The notes under the pieces were generated by a model. That model made no database searches and was not told where the DNA came from. It saw only the letters and a list, made by a program, of their open reading frames with translations. Made by a program: the position numbers and the translations under genes. From the NCBI GenBank assembly GCA_002423615.1, contig DIKO01000011.1, positions 24,253 through 88,252 on the forward strand: DNA of 64,000 bases. The letters run 5' to 3'. Every line of letters starts with the position of its first letter. Within the stretch, counting starts at the first letter, position 1. This document shows, in pieces, positions 1-9,054 of this stretch. This DNA comes from Desulfobacteraceae bacterium UBA5616. GTDB taxonomy: Bacteria; Desulfobacterota; Desulfobacteria; Desulfobacterales; UBA5616.

Positions 1-35
1 TCATCATCCACCAACATCAGCTTCATCTCATTCAT
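1..35 (-). CDS. Response regulator, N-terminal fragment
   Basis: Only the first residues are in the window; the gene runs off the left edge. Reading the minus strand from the ATG at 35 gives MNEMKLMLVDDE-like sequence, the hydrophobic strand plus acidic pocket that opens a receiver (CheY-like) domain. An AAGGAG Shine-Dalgarno lies 6 nt before this ATG, which is why it is preferred to the in-frame ATG at 59. It follows the sensor kinase gene by about 60 bp on the same strand, so the two probably form a two-component pair in one operon. The output domain is not visible, so whether it is a transcription factor or a single-domain receiver is unknown. Confidence 0.7.
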   Translation of the reverse strand, partial: MNEMKLMLVDD

Positions 36-94
36 TTTTTGCTCCTTGCCTTCATCCATTCCCCCGGGTGAATCCGTCCCGGGATTATTTTGGG

Positions 95-1780
95 TTATGC
101 CGCCTCCGGCAGGCGTATGGTAAATTTCGTCCCCATGTGGCTATCACTTTCCACTTCCATGCTGCCGCCCATATTTTGGATAATGCCGTAGCACACCGAA
201 AGCCCCAATCCAGTTCCTTTGCCCACCGGCTTGGTGGTGAAAAAAGGGGAGAAGATTTTTTTCAAATTCTCCGTGGAAATTCCGACCCCGTTGTCCTGGA
301 CTTCGATTTTGACAAAGCCGTCGGATACCCTTTCGGTTTTAATGGTGATTCGGCCTTCATGAGGAAGGGGATTTTCCTGAATGGCATACATGGCATTGTT
401 CAAAAGATTCAGCAGGATCTGCTGGATCTCCGAAGGCTCGCCATGAATCACCAGGGGGATTTCGGCAAAATCGGGGACAATGGAAATGTTTTGGACCCCG
501 GCTTTTTTTTCCACCATCTTGAGGATTTCAGGCATCAATTCATTGAGATTAATATCCCGGGGGCAGGGATCGCTCTGCCGCCCGAATTTCAGAATGGCCT
601 GGGTTATGGCGGCGCAACGCCCGATCTGCAATTCGATCTGGTCCATTGAATCATTGATTTCCGTAAGGCCTGCCGGGTCGTCGTATTTTCCCGCCTCAAC
701 CGATTCGGAAAGGATCATCTTGATGAGGGAATGCTCGCTTTTGATGATCTGCAGGGGATTATTGATCTCATGGGCGAATCCCGCGGCCATCTCCCCCAGT
801 TCCGCCAGTCGGCTGGCACCGATCAGCTGTTGATTCAACTGCTTTTTCTCGCTGTCCAGCAATTCCATCCGGTGAATGATCCGATCGGTGAGATAAAAGG
901 CGATGCCGACGATCAAAGCGCCGCCGGTGATAATGATGAGAATCGAAATATAGGTGGCGGTGCGGATGGTGGAAAATGCGTCCGCCTTTTCCTGCCGCAC
1001 CACAAGCCGCCATTTGTTGTTTTTCATCCATGCGGTGGTATACAGATATTCGATCCCGGCGACGTCCTTGAGTATGAAGGATTGAATATCTTCACGGGAT
1101 TCCGGATAGTTCTGGCTGTCCCCGGATTTTTCCAGAAGACCGCCGCCGGAACGGCGCTCGGTCTGCAGGATTCCCGCAGCATTCAGGATATAGGCTTCAC
1201 CGGTTTTCCCGATCCGGATGCTTTCCACAAGGTGGTTGAAAATAAAGGTATCGATGGTGGCCCGGACCACCCAGGTGCGTCCGTTCCCGTGCCGTACAAC
1301 CCCGATGATGAAATGAGGGGCGTTCCGGAACCCGGAAAATACATCGCTGATATAATATCCGTTTTTAAGAACGGTCTTAAACCATTCCTCATCCCTGTAT
1401 ATTTTTCCGGTGAGTTTATAAGGCCCCTGATAAGCCACATGGAGTCCGGACGCATCAAAAATCCCCAGGTCTGAAAAAGCGACGGATTTTCGCTGCAGCC
1501 TTTCCAGGACAATGCCCAGAAAATCCTGATTTTTCAGTTCTTCGAAAGAATGGGTGTTGGCGGCAAAATCCAGGTCGGATTTACGCTCCGAAAGGAAGGA
1601 CTCGATCATGTGCCGATGGGCTTTGACAATGCCCTTCAGATTGGCAACCGTCCTTTTTTCAATGGTGCGGGTGAAGGATAAATAACCGATTCCGAGAATG
1701 CTGATAAAAGTGGCGACGGGAACCAAAATCATGCTTATCAGGATGATTTTCCGCATGGTCGAATAGTGTTCCTGGTCCAT
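95..1780 (-). CDS. Membrane sensor histidine kinase with periplasmic Cache-like sensor
   Basis: A 561-residue two-component sensor kinase. A first membrane segment (about residues 11-33) and a second (about 273-297) enclose a roughly 240-residue periplasmic region resembling a double Cache ligand sensor. The cytoplasmic part has a HisKA H-box with the phosphorylatable His in AHEINNPL, an N-box (LLNLLNNAMYA), and ATPase G boxes DNGVGIS and GTGLGLS, ending in a standard HATPase_c. All catalytic motifs are present, so it should autophosphorylate. The ATG at 1780 is preceded by GAGGGGATT. The partner receiver protein starts just downstream on the same strand. Ligand unknown; Cache domains usually bind small organic acids or amino acids. 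Confidence 0.93.
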   Translation of the reverse strand: MDQEHYSTMRKIILISMILVPVATFISILGIGYLSFTRTIEKRTVANLKGIVKAHRHMIESFLSERKSDLDFAANTHSFEELKNQDFLGIVLERLQRKSVAFSDLGIFDASGLHVAYQGPYKLTGKIYRDEEWFKTVLKNGYYISDVFSGFRNAPHFIIGVVRHGNGRTWVVRATIDTFIFNHLVESIRIGKTGEAYILNAAGILQTERRSGGGLLEKSGDSQNYPESREDIQSFILKDVAGIEYLYTTAWMKNNKWRLVVRQEKADAFSTIRTATYISILIIITGGALIVGIAFYLTDRIIHRMELLDSEKKQLNQQLIGASRLAELGEMAAGFAHEINNPLQIIKSEHSLIKMILSESVEAGKYDDPAGLTEINDSMDQIELQIGRCAAITQAILKFGRQSDPCPRDINLNELMPEILKMVEKKAGVQNISIVPDFAEIPLVIHGEPSEIQQILLNLLNNAMYAIQENPLPHEGRITIKTERVSDGFVKIEVQDNGVGISTENLKKIFSPFFTTKPVGKGTGLGLSVCYGIIQNMGGSMEVESDSHMGTKFTIRLPEAA

Positions 1781-2073
1781 AATCCCCTCATACAGGTTTT
1801 GCCGTCTTCACTCTTGCAATCGTCGCGGCAATATTCTTACCAGCCTAAAAGCAAGGCTCATGCCAAAAACAGGCACTTTTCGGATAAACATAATATATTG
1901 AAATATTATACGATCTACTGCCCCTAAGTAGAAATCCGGGCTTCCGGCATTTCGGTTTTGTCAATTATTTTTACAGGGTGTAAAGCGATGCGGAAAAGGG
2001 CTTCAGATTGCGGAAACCGCTTTGCCGCAAACGGTTCTTTGAAGCCGGCATTGCAATATGTTGTTTTTTTTCA

Positions 2074-2101
2074 TTGACATACAACGATATATAATTTTAA
2101 T
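2074..2101 (+). promoter_or_regulatory. Candidate sigma70-type promoter for the rhomboid gene
   Basis: TTGACA at 2074-2079 and TTTAAT at 2096-2101 are spaced by 16 bp. Transcription would start near 2108, inside the longest open frame that begins at 2058, which argues for a downstream translation start. The rest of the 1781-2132 spacer is AT-rich and shows no other gene. Confidence 0.5.
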
Positions 2102-2132
2102 AATTGAAAAACATATACGAACCGTCGCCGAG

Positions 2133-2987
2133 GTGACCATTCCGGAAAGGCAACCCTTGCAGTCCCTGCTTTGCCCCAACTGTCGAAAACTGATTTCAAG
2201 GTCGGAAGACTTCTGTCCCTTTTGCGGCATGAAAAATCCGGGCTCGGGCGCAAACCGCCTCATGGCGTCCATGGCCTTGAATGACCCCCGGTTATTCATC
2301 AAGGCCGTTATAACGCTGAACATCGCCATGTATGTGCTTTCCCTGCTTTTCAATTCGGGCATGCCGGGCATGGGAATGAACCCGCTGACACTGCTGTCAC
2401 CGGGAAGCCGTAGCCTCATGATCCTGGGGGGCACGGGCAAACTCCCCATCGACAGTTATCATCGCTGGTGGAGCCTGATTTCGGCCAATTACCTTCACGG
2501 CGGGCTTCTCCACATTCTGTTCAACATGATGGCCTTCCGGCAGATCTGCCCCCTGGTGATCCGTGAATACGGTCTTCATCGAACCATCGGCATTTATTCC
2601 CTGAGCGGAGTTATTGGGTTTTATGTTTCCTATCTGGCCGGAGTCAATTTCACCATCGGAGCGTCCGCCGCCATTTTCGGCCTCATGGGTGCCCTGATCT
2701 ATTACGGGAAAAGCCGGGGCGGCGTTTACGGTCAGGCCATTTTCAAACAGGTCGGCGGATGGGTCCTGGGCATGTTTCTTCTGGGAATCATGGTCCCGAT
2801 GATTAATAACTGGGGGCATGGCGGCGGACTTGCGGGCGGCATCCTGACGGCTTATTTGCTGGGGTATCAGGAAAAAACCAGGGAAAAACCCGGCCACCGG
2901 ACCATGGCTTTCGCCTTATGCCTGATAACGCTTCTGACACTGGCCTGGGCGGTTTTATCCGGTTTTTACATCCGGCTTTTTTCATAG
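2133..2987 (+). CDS. Rhomboid intramembrane serine protease with N-terminal zinc ribbon
   Basis: A polytopic membrane protease of the rhomboid family. From the GTG at 2133 the protein has about 284 residues. Cys14-x2-Cys17 and Cys28-x2-Cys31 form a zinc-ribbon knuckle pair before the first membrane helix. The core shows the HGGLLHILFNM motif (His122, Asn131), the nucleophile Ser178 in GASAAIFG and the partner His229 in GHGGGLAGG, so the Ser-His dyad is intact. The frame is open back to an ATG at 2058, but a good promoter lies inside that stretch and the extra residues look unstructured, so 2133 is preferred; no strong ribosome site marks either start. Substrate unknown. The zinc ribbon may recruit substrates or nucleic acid; this is a guess. 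Confidence 0.85.
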   Translation: MTIPERQPLQSLLCPNCRKLISRSEDFCPFCGMKNPGSGANRLMASMALNDPRLFIKAVITLNIAMYVLSLLFNSGMPGMGMNPLTLLSPGSRSLMILGGTGKLPIDSYHRWWSLISANYLHGGLLHILFNMMAFRQICPLVIREYGLHRTIGIYSLSGVIGFYVSYLAGVNFTIGASAAIFGLMGALIYYGKSRGGVYGQAIFKQVGGWVLGMFLLGIMVPMINNWGHGGGLAGGILTAYLLGYQEKTREKPGHRTMAFALCLITLLTLAWAVLSGFYIRLFS

Positions 2988-3058
2988 ATCCGGTTATCCA
3001 GGGCCCGGTTTTCTCCGCTGAACAGCCACCACCGTTTTTCACATCAAGGGGATTCAAC

Positions 3059-3611
3059 ATGATCCAAAAAAATGAAAATTCACTTCTGGGCGGGTTCAGG
3101 ATGCTGGATTTAAGCGACGAAAAGGGCGTTCTGTGCGGCAAGCTTTTTGCCGACCTGGGGGCGGATGTGATTAAAATCGAGCCGCCCACCGGAGATCCCA
3201 TGCGGCGGAGCTGCCGCCGGAACCATGGTGGCCCATTACCACAGGGAAACCACGGGGCAGGGGCAGCATGTGGATGTTTCCATGCAGGAAGCCGTGGCCA
3301 ATGCCCTGGACACCACCCAGCAGGCATGGGACCTCCAGGGTCTGATCTTCAAGCGGACCGGTTGTTCCAGGGCTCTGGGCGAACGCGTGGCAAGAGCCGT
3401 ATACCCGTGCAAGGACGGATACATGGCCTGCTGGTCGCCCAATGACCTGAAAGTCCTGGTCCAGTGGATGGATGAGGCCGGATTTCACGACGAAGCAAAG
3501 GAAGCTTCCCAATATATCGAAATCTGGGAACGGGTGGAAAACGGCAGCCTGTCCTTAAGCCAGGCATTGACCCAGGATGAGTTGAACCGGTTCCAGGAGC
3601 AATGCCGATGA
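3059..3611 (+). pseudogene. Remnant of a family III (CaiB/BaiF) CoA-transferase, internally deleted and 3'-truncated
   Basis: The ATG at 3059, with AAGGGG 7 nt upstream, starts a clean CoA-transferase N-terminus: the GADVIKIEPP motif and GDPMRR. Right after, near 3205-3213, the frame changes and the protein resumes at AAGTMVAHYHRETTGQGQ, which in intact relatives lies roughly 130 residues further on. The second part then runs in its own frame to a TGA at 3609-3611, where about 100 C-terminal residues are missing and the next gene begins. Both surviving parts are otherwise undamaged. Catalytic function is lost: the missing block includes the central Asp region. It is a decayed gene or a misassembly. 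Confidence 0.85.
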
Positions 3612-4885
3612 AATTCAGATGCCGCGGTTGGATATTATGTTTGATGGTGGCCGGCGTTTTCATAAACGCCGTCGTTTTTGCCGGAGAGCTTCAATTCAGT
3701 GAAAAAATTCTCCTGGATAAAACGCCGGATACGTTCTCCCTGGTCCGTCATATGAAGATCTCCGGTTCTCAGCGGGATATCGGAAAAAAACTGGGAGAAA
3801 TCGCCAGAGAACGATACGGCGTATCCATCGGGGAAAACCCTTCGGAGATTTACGGGATCTCCCGGTACGCCTATCTTGAAAAAAACTACCCCCAACTGCT
3901 GGAAAGGGCAAGGGGCGTACTGGAAGCATTCGGAAAAAAGCCGGATGATCCTTCGGTCGATCCCACCAGCCTGAACTACACGATCGGCGAATTCGGTTGT
4001 TCCATGCTCTATTTTCCCGGATCCCATATGGACTCGGGGCACTCCACCGCCATCCGGAACATGGATTTCACCGCCGGAACCATCAGCCAGCTTATGGGGA
4101 AGCCCCGCCAAAAAGGGGAACCCGACATTTTCGGGGAAATTTACGTCATGGAATGCCGTCCGGACGAGGGGTATGCCACCCTTTACCTGGGCGGGATGGA
4201 ACTGTTGAGCGGCGTATGGGATGGTGTGAATGAACACGGGCTCACCATCTTCGGACTGGTGGACCAGGGAAGGCCGCCCGCCATGATCAAGCCTTCGGGC
4301 AGCCGGATCATCGGCCTGAACCCCGTCCAGGCCATGCGCATGGTGCTGGAAACCTGTAAAAACGCCGGGGAAGCGAAAACAGCCCTTCTGAACAACAAAA
4401 TTTACGATTTTCTGGCCGGGATTCACTATCTCATCGGCGATGCCGGGGGAAACGCCTTTATTTTTGAAATCGATCCCAAAACCGGGGAAGGCCATATCCA
4501 GGAAGGGAAAGGCGCCCCCCAGGTCATGACCAACAGCCCGGTCCGGGCGCTTCCCCCGCTTTCCGAATTCCCGAAAACCTACCCGCATGCCTATGATTCC
4601 ATGAACCGCTATCAGATTCTCAGCCATGCCCTGGCGGGTCACGAAGGCCTGTTCAACGAATCCTTCATGGTCGAGGCAGCGGAAGGCGTATTTCCCCGTG
4701 GTCCCCTGGGGGACCCCAACGGTCCTCACATGACTTACAGGCCGCTGTGGCAGGTGATTTACGACATGACGGACTTATCCATGAAGGTCCGGTTCTGGCT
4801 GAAGGACGGAAAAGCCGGTGGAAATGAGCCGATTCCCCTTGTCATGTCGGACTGGTACAGTTTCAGTCTGGCTCCATCGAAATAA
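3608..4885 (+). CDS. Exported C45-type NTN-hydrolase (acyl-CoA:6-APA acyltransferase-like)
   Basis: A 425-residue protein of the peptidase C45 / acyltransferase NTN-hydrolase superfamily. A positively charged start followed by a hydrophobic stretch and VVFA looks like a signal peptide (residues 1-25), so it probably acts in the periplasm. Family hallmarks are Cys131 in EFGCSMLYF, the usual nucleophile position, and Arg150-Asn-Met-Asp153, the RNMD motif. Such enzymes hydrolyse amide or N-acyl bonds and normally mature by cleaving before the Cys. The ATG at 3608 has AGGAG 8 nt upstream; the ATG at 3602 is too close to it. The gene begins on the last codons of the broken CoA-transferase, so it may sit directly on a deletion junction. 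Substrate unknown. Confidence 0.75.
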   Translation: MKFRCRGWILCLMVAGVFINAVVFAGELQFSEKILLDKTPDTFSLVRHMKISGSQRDIGKKLGEIARERYGVSIGENPSEIYGISRYAYLEKNYPQLLERARGVLEAFGKKPDDPSVDPTSLNYTIGEFGCSMLYFPGSHMDSGHSTAIRNMDFTAGTISQLMGKPRQKGEPDIFGEIYVMECRPDEGYATLYLGGMELLSGVWDGVNEHGLTIFGLVDQGRPPAMIKPSGSRIIGLNPVQAMRMVLETCKNAGEAKTALLNNKIYDFLAGIHYLIGDAGGNAFIFEIDPKTGEGHIQEGKGAPQVMTNSPVRALPPLSEFPKTYPHAYDSMNRYQILSHALAGHEGLFNESFMVEAAEGVFPRGPLGDPNGPHMTYRPLWQVIYDMTDLSMKVRFWLKDGKAGGNEPIPLVMSDWYSFSLAPSK

Positions 4886-4935
4886 TTTAGGCCCTTGTAG
4901 TTATGTTGTGATGACCCCATGAAAGGAGGGACCGC

Positions 4936-6270
4936 ATGCTGGATTTTACGTTGACCGAGGAACAGCTCGATCTCAGGCAGAAGGCCCGCGAATTTGCCGT
5001 GAAAGAAATACTCCCCGTGGCCTGGCATTATGATCAACGGGACAGAACCCCCCTTCAGGTGATCCGCAAGGCCTATGACGCGGGGATGATGAATACCAAC
5101 ATCCCCAAAGCCTATGGGGGAAAAGGGTACGGTCTCATTGAAAACGTCCTCCTCACCGAAGAACTGGCCGCTGCCTGCGCCGGGCTGTCCACTTCGATCT
5201 TCGATAATTCGCTGGGTCTGGAGCCCTTGATTCTCTGTGAAAACGAGGAATTGAAAAAGACGTACTTCCCGAAGGTCATCAACGATTTCAAACTGATCTG
5301 TTTCGCCACATCCGAACCGGCCATGGGATCCGATGTTTCCGCGATCCGGTGCCTTGCCCGGCCCGAAGGGGAGGATTACATCCTGAACGGGACCAAATAC
5401 TGGATCACCAACGGGGGGCTGGCAGACTACATATCGGTGTTCGCCACGGTCGATCCCGGATCGAAACACGAGGGTATCTGCGCCTTTCTGGTGGAAAAAC
5501 AATGGGAGGGCGTCAGCGCGGGAAGAACCATTCCCAAGCTGGGCCAGCGATGTTCCAACACCGTGGGCTTGAATTTTACCAATGTGAGGGTCCCCCGAAG
5601 CCATGTCATGGCCGAACCGGGCAAGGGTTTTCTCCTGGCCATGAAAACCTTTTCCCGTACCCGCCCCATGATCGGTTCGTTCGGCGTGGGAGCCGCCCGC
5701 TCGGCAATGGAATATGCCATGGATTACGCCAAAAAAAGACGGGCCTTTGGATCCCCCATCGCCGATTTCCAGGCCATCCAGTTCAAAATCGCGGAAATGT
5801 ACCAGAAAGTGGAAACAGCCCGCCTTCTCACCCTCAAAGCCGCGTGGGAGGGGGACAACGGCATGGACCCCACCCTCAGTGCCTCCATTGCCAAGTTCTA
5901 CGCGACGGAAGCGGCCCTGGAAGTGGTTAACGAAGCCCTGCAGATCCTGGGTGGATATGGGTACACCCGGATGTTTCCGGTTGAAAAACTTTTCCGGGAC
6001 ATCCGCGTGCTGAGAATCTACGAGGGAACCAGCGAAATCCAGCGGATGATCGTTTCCGGGTTTGCCATGGGAAAATACCAGCCGGCCATGCCGGCTCTGG
6101 ACGAACTGCCCATCCACCTGGAACGGGATTTCTCCGTATCGGACGAAAAAACGGCGGTCTGGCGCTGCCCGATGTGCGGTCACCTTCACTACGGGAATGA
6201 ACCGCCGGAAGAATGCCCGTACTGTTTCGTTCCCAAATCAGGGTTTAAACGGATGTCGACAGGAGACTGA
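4936..6270 (+). CDS. Acyl-CoA dehydrogenase fused to a C-terminal rubredoxin-like domain
   Basis: A 444-residue flavoprotein that would oxidise an acyl-CoA to the 2-enoyl-CoA. Residues 1-380 are a standard acyl-CoA dehydrogenase with the FATSEPAMGSD and YWITNGG flavin motifs and the catalytic base Glu363 in RIYEGTSEIQ. A tail of about 50 residues follows with Cys411-x2-Cys414 and Cys427-x2-Cys430, the knuckles of a rubredoxin or rubrerythrin-type iron site. Ordinary family members stop near residue 380. The tail could pass electrons from the FAD directly to a redox partner, replacing or helping ETF; this is inference. AAAGGAGG precedes the ATG by 5 nt. It sits among CoA-transferase genes, convergent with the one at 6289. 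Confidence 0.92.
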   Translation: MLDFTLTEEQLDLRQKAREFAVKEILPVAWHYDQRDRTPLQVIRKAYDAGMMNTNIPKAYGGKGYGLIENVLLTEELAAACAGLSTSIFDNSLGLEPLILCENEELKKTYFPKVINDFKLICFATSEPAMGSDVSAIRCLARPEGEDYILNGTKYWITNGGLADYISVFATVDPGSKHEGICAFLVEKQWEGVSAGRTIPKLGQRCSNTVGLNFTNVRVPRSHVMAEPGKGFLLAMKTFSRTRPMIGSFGVGAARSAMEYAMDYAKKRRAFGSPIADFQAIQFKIAEMYQKVETARLLTLKAAWEGDNGMDPTLSASIAKFYATEAALEVVNEALQILGGYGYTRMFPVEKLFRDIRVLRIYEGTSEIQRMIVSGFAMGKYQPAMPALDELPIHLERDFSVSDEKTAVWRCPMCGHLHYGNEPPEECPYCFVPKSGFKRMSTGD

Positions 6271-6288
6271 ACAGGACGCCTGCGGTCA

Positions 6289-7516
6289 TCAGAGGATAAC
6301 GCCCCCCTCCTTGAGCTTTTCGATATCCTCCCAGGTATAGCCCAACTCCAGAAGTACCTCTTCATTGTTCTGCCCCAACTCCGGTGCAAATCTCCGGATG
6401 GGCGGGACAATTTTGTTCAGCCGGATGGGCGAGGTGATGATTTTAGCCGGTCCGAAGGATGGGTGCTGCCTTTCCACGATATGGTCGTTGGCGTGAACCT
6501 GGGGGTCATTGACGACTTCTTCAAAATTCATGGGAACATGGGTCCAGATCAGTCCGTGTCCGTCGAGAAGTTCCGCCCATTGATCGAGATCTCTCTCCAG
6601 AAAGATTTCATCGATGATTTTAATCAACTCGATGTTGTTTGCCAGCCGGTGGTCACGCGTATCGAACCTTTCGTCATGTTCAAGATCGGCTCTGCCGGCG
6701 GCTTCGCACAGGGGGCCCCAGTAGGGGTCATCCGGAAGGAAAAGCAGGTAAAGCCATTTCCCGTCTCTGGTTTTGTAGAAATTGACAAGGGGATTTACAC
6801 TTTCGCTGCGGGGTTTCCGCACCTTGGAAACCTTCTCCCACCCCAGGGAAAGCGTGGCCTGGAGTCCGGAGCTGGTAATCCATGTGCCGACTCCCAGCAG
6901 GGAGACATCCACCTGTTGTCCGTTCCCGGTTTTTTCACGGTGATAAAGGGCCATCGCGATTCCGCCGAACAAGGCAAGACCACTGGTATGATCTCCGATG
7001 CCGGCACACGGCTGCGGAACGGGAGGATGATGTTCATCCGGTGCCAGGCTTGACATCAGGCCGCTTCTTGCCCAGAAGGCCGTAGCGTCAAAGCCGGGTT
7101 TGTCGGCATGAGGCCCGTTATTGCCATACCCCGAGGCTGCGGCATAGATCAGGCGGCGGTTGAGCGAAGACAGGCTGTCATAGTCCATCTTCAGTCGCTC
7201 CAGGGCTTTTTTAGGCAGGTTGCTGATAAAGATGTCGGCATCCGCCACCAGTTTATACAGGATGTTTCGGCCATCGGGGTGTTTCAGGTCGATGGCCATT
7301 CCCCGCTTGTTCCGGTTATCCAAACCAAACAGGCTCACCGGGGCATTGCTTTCATCGATGCCGGCCACGGCCATGAACCACCGGAAAGGATCCCCCGTGG
7401 TGGTGTTCTCAATTTTTTATCACCTCCGCACCCCAGTCACCCATCATTGCGGCACAGGAAGGTCCCAGTACCCAGGTGGAAACTTCAACGACTTTGATTC
7501 CTTCAAACGGCAGCAT
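6289..7516 (-). pseudogene. Family III (CaiB/BaiF) CoA-transferase with a single-base frameshift
   Basis: Reads as an essentially complete 408-residue CoA-transferase once one base is removed. The ATG at 7516 has GGAGG 6 nt upstream and encodes MLPFEGIKVVEVS and WGAEVIK. The frame then hits a stop because a run of six A on the minus strand (T 7413-7418 on plus) is one longer than needed; with five it continues into IENTTTGDPFRWFM and on to the natural stop at 6289. The rest is intact, with SGYGNNGP, GIGDHTSG and HREKTGNGQQVDVS motifs. These enzymes move CoA between carboxylic acids. A homopolymer indel may be a sequencing error, phase variation or real inactivation. Confidence 0.88.
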
Positions 7517-7829
7517 GTTCATCCTCCCTATCTCCGGTATGATGTCACGAAGGCCATCGACCCGATTCGCCCTTTTTAAGAATTGAAAAAAACTATCATA
7601 CCCTCAAGAAAACATCAAAATATAAAAAATCCATGGCCCCCGGTTTGTCCGGTAAGGCAAAGGAAATGTAATCCTGTTCCACGGCATTGATTTTATGGTT
7701 CCGGTTATGGATAAGTCATTGCCATTATCGATTTGACAGCCGGCCGAAACATATCCTATCTATAACCCCTGTTCAGCGGATGAAGAACATACATATCGGC
7801 AGAGGATCAGGGAAAGGGGTAGCGACACC
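7517..7829. promoter_or_regulatory. Divergent intergenic region with a candidate plus-strand promoter
   Basis: A 313-bp gap between the CoA-transferase (minus) and the Fe-S protein (plus). TTGACA at 7733-7738 and TATCTA at 7757-7762 (spacing 18) form a plausible sigma70 promoter about 70 bp before the ATG at 7830. No convincing promoter for the minus strand and no other gene was seen. Confidence 0.4.
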
Positions 7830-9005
7830 ATGAAGGGCTCACACCGATGGAACCCGCCTTTACGGCCGCAACTGGCCGAGCAACTTGCGCTTATTCGGGA
7901 AAAATGCATCGACTGCCCGAAATGCGTCGAGCAGTGTGCATTTTTAAATGAATACGGAAGCCCCGGAAAGATCGCCCAGGCGTATGACCCTTCGAAAATG
8001 AGCGGGATGACCCTGCCGTTCGAATGCGGTTTGTGTGGTTTGTGCGCCGCGGTGTGCCCGGTTGAGCTCGATCCCAGGGAAATGTTTCTGGAAATGCGAA
8101 GGGAATCCGTGGACAGGGGCTCAGCCCCCCTGAGGGCCCATAAACGCATCATGGCTTATGAAAGCCGGGGAATTTCCCCGAAGTACTCCTGGTACAGCCT
8201 GCCGGAGAACTGCCGGACCGTATTTTTTCCGGGCTGTACCTTTTCCGGCACAAGGAAGGACACGACCATTGCCGTGTACGAATACCTGAAAAAACGGATG
8301 CCCGATCTGGGAATCGTCCTGGATTGCTGCTGCAAACCCTCCCATGACCTGGGCCGCGATGATTTTTTTACCCGGATGTTCGAAGAAATGAAGGACTGGC
8401 TGACGGATCACGGCGTCACATCCGTCATCGTCGTCTGCCCCGGATGCTTCACGGTGTTTAAATCCTGCGGCGGGCCGATCTCCGTTAAATCGGTCTATGA
8501 ACTGCTGGCGGAAATGGATGGGCCTTTGCCGGCAGAAAAAACCGCCGCGGCCGTTTCCAGCCCCCAACAAACCCTGTCCGTTCACGATGCCTGTGTTCTC
8601 CGGAATGAAAAAGCCGTCCAAAAAGCAGTCCGGCGGATAGCGGAAACCGCTGGTTTTGTGATTGAGGAAATGCCCCACAGCATGGGAACTACCGTATGCT
8701 GCGGGGAAGGAGGGTCAGCAGGATGCGTGAACTCGACATTTTCCCAAACCTGGGGAGACATTCGCCGGAAAGAATCCGGAAATCGACGGCTTTTGACCTA
8801 CTGCGCGGGATGCGCGGGGGCCTTGAGCAAAAAGGGCCCGACGGTTCATATTCTGGATGCGATTTTTTATCCGGAAGAGATTGCAGCAGGTAAAAGAAAA
8901 GCCGCCAGGGCCCCGTGGACCTACCTCAACCGGCTCCGGCTCAAACGCTATATCCGGAAGCATCATCCATCCCTTGTCACACGCGAAAGGCCTTTTCTTC
9001 CCTGA
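7830..9005 (+). CDS. HdrD/GlcF-type iron-sulfur protein with two CCG domains
   Basis: A 391-residue electron-transfer protein. Two N-terminal [4Fe-4S] ferredoxin motifs come first: Cys26-x2-Cys29-x2-Cys32-x3-Cys36 and Cys66-x2-Cys69-x2-Cys72-x3-Cys76. Two cysteine-rich CCG domains follow (FFPGCTF...LDCCCKP...VVCPGCF, then VHDACVL...TVCCGEGG...YCAGCAG), as in heterodisulfide reductase HdrD/HdrB and glycolate oxidase GlcF. No membrane segment is seen, so it is probably cytoplasmic. Such proteins often link flavoenzymes such as acyl-CoA dehydrogenases or ETF to a membrane quinone or a thiol-disulfide couple; the CoA-pathway neighbours fit that. The exact partner cannot be told from the sequence. 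Confidence 0.88.
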   Translation: MKGSHRWNPPLRPQLAEQLALIREKCIDCPKCVEQCAFLNEYGSPGKIAQAYDPSKMSGMTLPFECGLCGLCAAVCPVELDPREMFLEMRRESVDRGSAPLRAHKRIMAYESRGISPKYSWYSLPENCRTVFFPGCTFSGTRKDTTIAVYEYLKKRMPDLGIVLDCCCKPSHDLGRDDFFTRMFEEMKDWLTDHGVTSVIVVCPGCFTVFKSCGGPISVKSVYELLAEMDGPLPAEKTAAAVSSPQQTLSVHDACVLRNEKAVQKAVRRIAETAGFVIEEMPHSMGTTVCCGEGGSAGCVNSTFSQTWGDIRRKESGNRRLLTYCAGCAGALSKKGPTVHILDAIFYPEEIAAGKRKAARAPWTYLNRLRLKRYIRKHHPSLVTRERPFLP

Positions 9006-9030
9006 TCTTAACAACACCGCGTAAAGGGCC

Positions 9031-9054
9031 GAGGTGGATTCATTCACCTCTTTT
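9031..9054 (+). terminator. Probable Rho-independent terminator after the Fe-S protein gene
   Basis: GAGGTG (9031-9036) pairs with CACCTC (9045-9050) around an 8-nt loop and is followed by TTTT. It lies 26 bp past the stop codon and overlaps the convergent end of the RND gene. The stem is short and the T-run brief. Confidence 0.5.

Noticed and set aside
3059..3611. Programmed frameshifting in the CoA-transferase
   Set aside because: The missing protein segment is absent from the DNA, so no recoding event could restore it.
4759..6189. A 476-codon open frame on minus opposite the acyl-CoA dehydrogenase
   Set aside because: Antisense shadow of a well-conserved enzyme; no motif and no start signal.
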